Origin: Lunatimonas sp.
Lineage (GTDB): Bacteria > Bacteroidota > Bacteroidia > Cytophagales > Cyclobacteriaceae
Length of the DNA: 54,557 nucleotides
NCBI RefSeq assembly: GCF_020832325.1
Contig: NZ_JAFIEU010000016.1
Location: forward strand, 1-54,557
Direction of reading: 5' to 3'
The notes below the pieces were generated by a model that was given only the letters and a program-made list of their open reading frames with translations, had not been told where the DNA came from and did not search any database. Shown here piece by piece: positions 52,208 to 54,557 of the stretch (position 1 is its first letter; each line of letters begins with the position of its first letter). A program made the position numbers and the translations under genes.

Positions 52208-53209
52208 ATGCGTACAAAAACCATCGGAATCCTTGCAGTTTTAGGTGCCTTTCTGGCCCTTCCATCCCTTGCCCAAACCTATGCAGAGCGGCTGGGTTAC
52301 CCCAAGGGGGCCAAAGTGATCATCTTTCACGTGGACGACACTGGAATGTCCTATGAAGCCAATGAAGGAACCATTTTATCCATGGAGCAGGGATTGTCCA
52401 CGTCTTGCTCTATCATGATGCCCTGTTCCTGGGTACCCGATTACTTTGACTACTTAAAGGATTACCCGCAGGTAGATTCAGGTGTGCATCTGACATTGAC
52501 TTCCGAATGGAAGGGCTACCGCTGGGGCCCTGTGGCGGGCAAGCCCACTACCCCTACTCTCGTTGATCCGCAGGGTTATCTGTGGCCTTCTGTTCGGGAT
52601 GTGGTGCAGCACGGAGATCCGGAGGAACTGTATAGGGAGATCAAAGCACAGGTCGATAAGTTTATTTCGATGGGCTTTCAGCCTACCCACTTGGATTCCC
52701 ACATGGGAACTCTCTTTGCCAGTGAGGCCTTTCTGAAAAAGTACCTGCAATTGGGCGTGGAATATCAGATTCCGGTGATGTTTCCCGGAGGGCATGCCAC
52801 TTGGATACAGCAGGAGAGCAACGCCAGCAACCTGAATGTAGAACAGCTTCAGGCTATTGGCAAGATGTTATGGGAGGCCGGGTTGCCGGTCTTGGATGAC
52901 CTGCATACAGACAGCTACAGTTGGAAGATAGACCCATCCATCGAAGGAGATGACAACAAGATTCAGGCGTACAAGACAGCCAAGTTTATAGAGACCATAC
53001 AAACGCTACAGCCGGGGGTGACGCAGATCATTACCCATGCGACCAATTCCACGCCCCATTTTGAGCGAATCTCCCCCAGCGGATCCCTGCGTAAGGGCGA
53101 CATGCTGGCCATGATGGACCCCAAGTTAAAGGAGTTTATCGAATCCGAAGGGGTGATTTTGACGACTTGGCGGGAGTTGATGGAAAGAAGAAAGAAGGTG
53201 GGATATTGA
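52208..53209 (+). CDS. secreted YdjC/ChbG-like carbohydrate deacetylase
   Basis: A 333-aa protein from the ATG at 52208 with a signal peptide (MRTKTIGILAVLGAFLALPSLAQ). The YdjC/ChbG fold is indicated by VIIFHVDDTGMS with the metal-binding Asp pair, SGVHLTLTSEW, THLDSHMGTLFAS and ITHATNST. Family members remove acetyl groups from chitooligosaccharides or related HexNAc sugars. Unlike ChbG it is exported. Its gene is followed directly by the repeat field. Confidence 0.88.
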   Translation: MRTKTIGILAVLGAFLALPSLAQTYAERLGYPKGAKVIIFHVDDTGMSYEANEGTILSMEQGLSTSCSIMMPCSWVPDYFDYLKDYPQVDSGVHLTLTSEWKGYRWGPVAGKPTTPTLVDPQGYLWPSVRDVVQHGDPEELYREIKAQVDKFISMGFQPTHLDSHMGTLFASEAFLKKYLQLGVEYQIPVMFPGGHATWIQQESNASNLNVEQLQAIGKMLWEAGLPVLDDLHTDSYSWKIDPSIEGDDNKIQAYKTAKFIETIQTLQPGVTQIITHATNSTPHFERISPSGSLRKGDMLAMMDPKLKEFIESEGVILTTWRELMERRKKVGY

Positions 53210-53341
53210 AATGATATATGCTTTGCGAAATTTAAATGATATATGCTGCGCGAAATACACTTCGTGATATATGCCTTCGGTGATATTCAAATGATATATA
53301 CTTCGTGATATAGGTGGATATATGCCTTCGGCGATATATTA
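53210..53341. repeat. ATGATAT-type hairpin string
   Basis: Six or seven units of the form ATGATATATGC-TTTGCG, ATGATATATGCTGCGCG, GTGATATATGCCTTCGG, GATATATACTTCG alternate so that GATATAT ... ATATATC arms can pair around short GC-rich loops (often CTTCGG). A further unit lies at 53455-53476. No coding content. Confidence 0.8.
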
Positions 53342-53484
53342 GCTTGAAATTGCGAAAGTGTGCTCGCTTCGGATCGTTAGTTTTGGTAGCGAGGTCGGGT
53401 CGTTAGTTCCGCATTGGTCTAACGTCTTATATCTAACGTCTTATGTCTTGAAATATGCCTTCGGTGATATATTTGGTAGCTGTT

Positions 53485-53515
53485 GACCTTTGAGGTTTTC
53501 TAAAACCTCGAAGGT
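53485..53515. repeat. intergenic palindrome (GACCTTTGAGG type)
   Basis: GACCTTTGAGGTTTTC/TAAAACCTCGAAGGTC, same family as the element at 22200-22230 after susD. Confidence 0.75.
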
Positions 53516-53536
53516 CTTTGGGCGACTTCAGGCATT

Positions 53537-53681
53537 TTGGGGTTTTGGCGGGAAAGGGATGTCTCCGCAACCGTATTTGGCGGCCAAAACGGAATTAAAC
53601 TTGTTATCTCTTTCCCCGGGTTAACACCCGGGGCTACTGGTATTTGACTCCGATGGGGTCATGCTACTCCTTTGGCATTGA
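53537..53681. repeat. ~150-bp interspersed element, family B, copy 2
   Basis: Reverse-complement relative of 22674-22831: GGGGTTTTGGCGGGAAAGGG at one end, CGGCCAAAACGG, a CCCCGGGTTAACACCCGGGG hairpin, then ACTCCGATGGGGTCATGCTA. Flanked by GTCGA-type words. Confidence 0.75.
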
Positions 53682-53742
53682 GAACGAATCCCTCCGATTC
53701 GACAATTCGACGGTCAAACGATTCGATAAAAAGACGGTCTGA

Positions 53743-54152
53743 TATCAACGGTAGCCCACTAAGGCTCGGGTTTTGGCGAAACGGGGATGGCACCATGGGC
53801 ATTTATTGCGGCCAAAACTAGCGTGTTGTGGTTGTTTTGTTTTCCTATAAACATGGCACCCCTTCGGGGTTGCGGCACCGGTTCGATGGCGTTTTGCCAA
53901 CCCTATTTAGGGAATGGCGAATGGCTACTATCTCACATCTAATTTCTCATAATCTCCAAAAACGACCCCGAAGGCGGTCGAATATTTATAGCCCCGGGTG
54001 CAAACCCGGGGAATGGAAATCAAAATCATCCCCCCGTTTTGGCCAGCCACAAAGCCAATCATGCCTACACCCTATCGCCAAAACCCCACAAGGCCTGTGT
54101 AGGCATTCTTGCAGCTAGTTGTTTGTCAAATTTAGCCTAGCCTTGAAACGCC
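53743..54152. repeat. ~400-bp multi-hairpin element, family A, copy 2
   Basis: Same order of parts as 27461-27867 but inverted: GGGTTTTGGCG arm, GGCCAAAAC, the ACCCCTTCGGGGT hairpin, CGACCCCGAAGGCGGTCG, CCCCGGGTGCAAACCCGGGG, then the GTTTTGGCC/CGCCAAAACCC arm. It is repeated in tandem 460 bp further on. Confidence 0.85.
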
Positions 54153-54202
54153 TCCGATTCGACGATTCGACGGTCAAACGATTCGACAAAAAGACGGTCC
54201 GA
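54153..54202. repeat. short GTCGAATC-type array between family A copies
   Basis: GATTCGACGATTCGACGG followed by TCAAACGATTCGAC; the same words precede copy 2 at 53696-53730, so the tandem unit is array plus element. Confidence 0.7.
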
Positions 54203-54557
54203 TATCAACGGTAGCCCACTCAGGGTCAGGTTTTGGCGAGATGGGGATAGCACCATGGCCATTTATTGCGGCCAAAACTAGCGTGTTGTTGTTTTGTTTT
54301 TCTATAAACATGGCACCCCTTCGGGGTTGCGGCACTGGTTCGAGTCATTTTGCCAACCCCATTTAGGGAATGGTGAATGTCTACTATCTCACATTTAATT
54401 TCTCATAATCTCCAAAAACGACCCCGAAGGCGGTCGAATATTTATAGCCCCGGGTGCAAACCCGGGGAATAGAGACCAAAAATCATCCCAGTTTTGGCCA
54501 GCGGTAGAGCCAATCGTGCCTACACATTCTCGCCAAAACCCGACAAGGCTAGAGCAC
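54203..54557. repeat. ~400-bp multi-hairpin element, family A, copy 3 (cut by window end)
   Basis: Nearly identical in layout to copy 2, with small indels; the segment around 54335-54350 is shorter, which breaks the reading frame seen in copies 1 and 2. The last 31 bases of the window are the exact reverse complement of 27512-27542. Confidence 0.85.

Noticed and set aside
22200-54557. Insertion sequences or prophage
   Set aside because: No transposase, integrase or phage structural gene was found despite the many repeats.

Overview
The window looks like a chromosomal piece of a Bacteroidota bacterium, most likely a Cytophagales (Cyclobacteriaceae-like) lineage. This rests on a SusC/SusD outer-membrane pair, a TTG-N19-TAnnTTTG promoter of the Bacteroidetes type, a fused ThrA aspartokinase/homoserine dehydrogenase, a Wza/Wzc export pair and typical Bacteroidetes intergenic palindromes. 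The lineage below phylum level is inference.

Layout. 1-600: a minus-strand tRNA-Ala(GGC) with one degenerate tRNA-like copy on one side and three tandem 76-bp copies on the other, behind a good promoter. 0.6-7.1 kb: housekeeping and small genes (recR, clpS, a Na+/solute symporter, a lone sugar-1-P transferase core, an alkyltransferase-like protein, an MscS channel, an SDR, a GIN-domain protein and an NTF2-like protein). 7.4-12.2 kb: the threonine operon thrA-thrB-thrC. 12.2-13.6 kb: an OhrR-type regulator next to a DoxX/glutathione-peroxidase fusion. 13.8-16.4 kb: a kelch protein and an aminotransferase/sulfotransferase-like pair. 17.0-22.1 kb: an orphan SusC/SusD pair.

23.1-49.3 kb: one long minus-strand surface-polysaccharide locus, read from 49.3 kb downwards. 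It encodes export (Wza-like) and a tyrosine autokinase (Wzc-like, with a Gly-Tyr repeat tail), nucleotide-sugar epimerases (WbpP-like, UDP-glucuronate 4-epimerase-like), a divergent MurA-like enolpyruvyl transferase, flippase, a signal-less beta-propeller, three glycosyltransferases, a polymerase/ligase, an acetyltransferase and a sulfotransferase. Then come a broken bi-domain oxidoreductase, a heparinase II/III-like protein, a further glycosyltransferase, an epimerase, a WecA-like initiator, a WxcM-like cupin, a PglC-like initiator, a nucleotidyltransferase and a PglD/NeuD-like acetyltransferase. The section from about 32.5 to 41.1 kb is strikingly AT-rich compared with both flanks. It abuts the truncated, frameshifted oxidoreductase, which suggests an exchanged serotype-like cassette.

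49.8-53.2 kb: a Tat-type metallophosphoesterase, an unrecognised 349-aa protein and a YdjC/ChbG-like deacetylase. 53.2-54.6 kb: no genes, only repeats.

The most unusual non-coding content is a set of interspersed repeat families that fill nearly every large gap around and inside the polysaccharide locus: degenerate GTCGAATC-type arrays, GTCTTATGTCTAACG-type arrays, CGTCATTGCGAGG REP-like elements, a ~360-400 bp multi-hairpin element (three copies), a ~150 bp relative (two copies), and an ATGATAT hairpin string. A 111-bp perfect direct repeat brackets the WbpP-like epimerase gene. No CRISPR array, phage, transposase gene or rRNA was seen.
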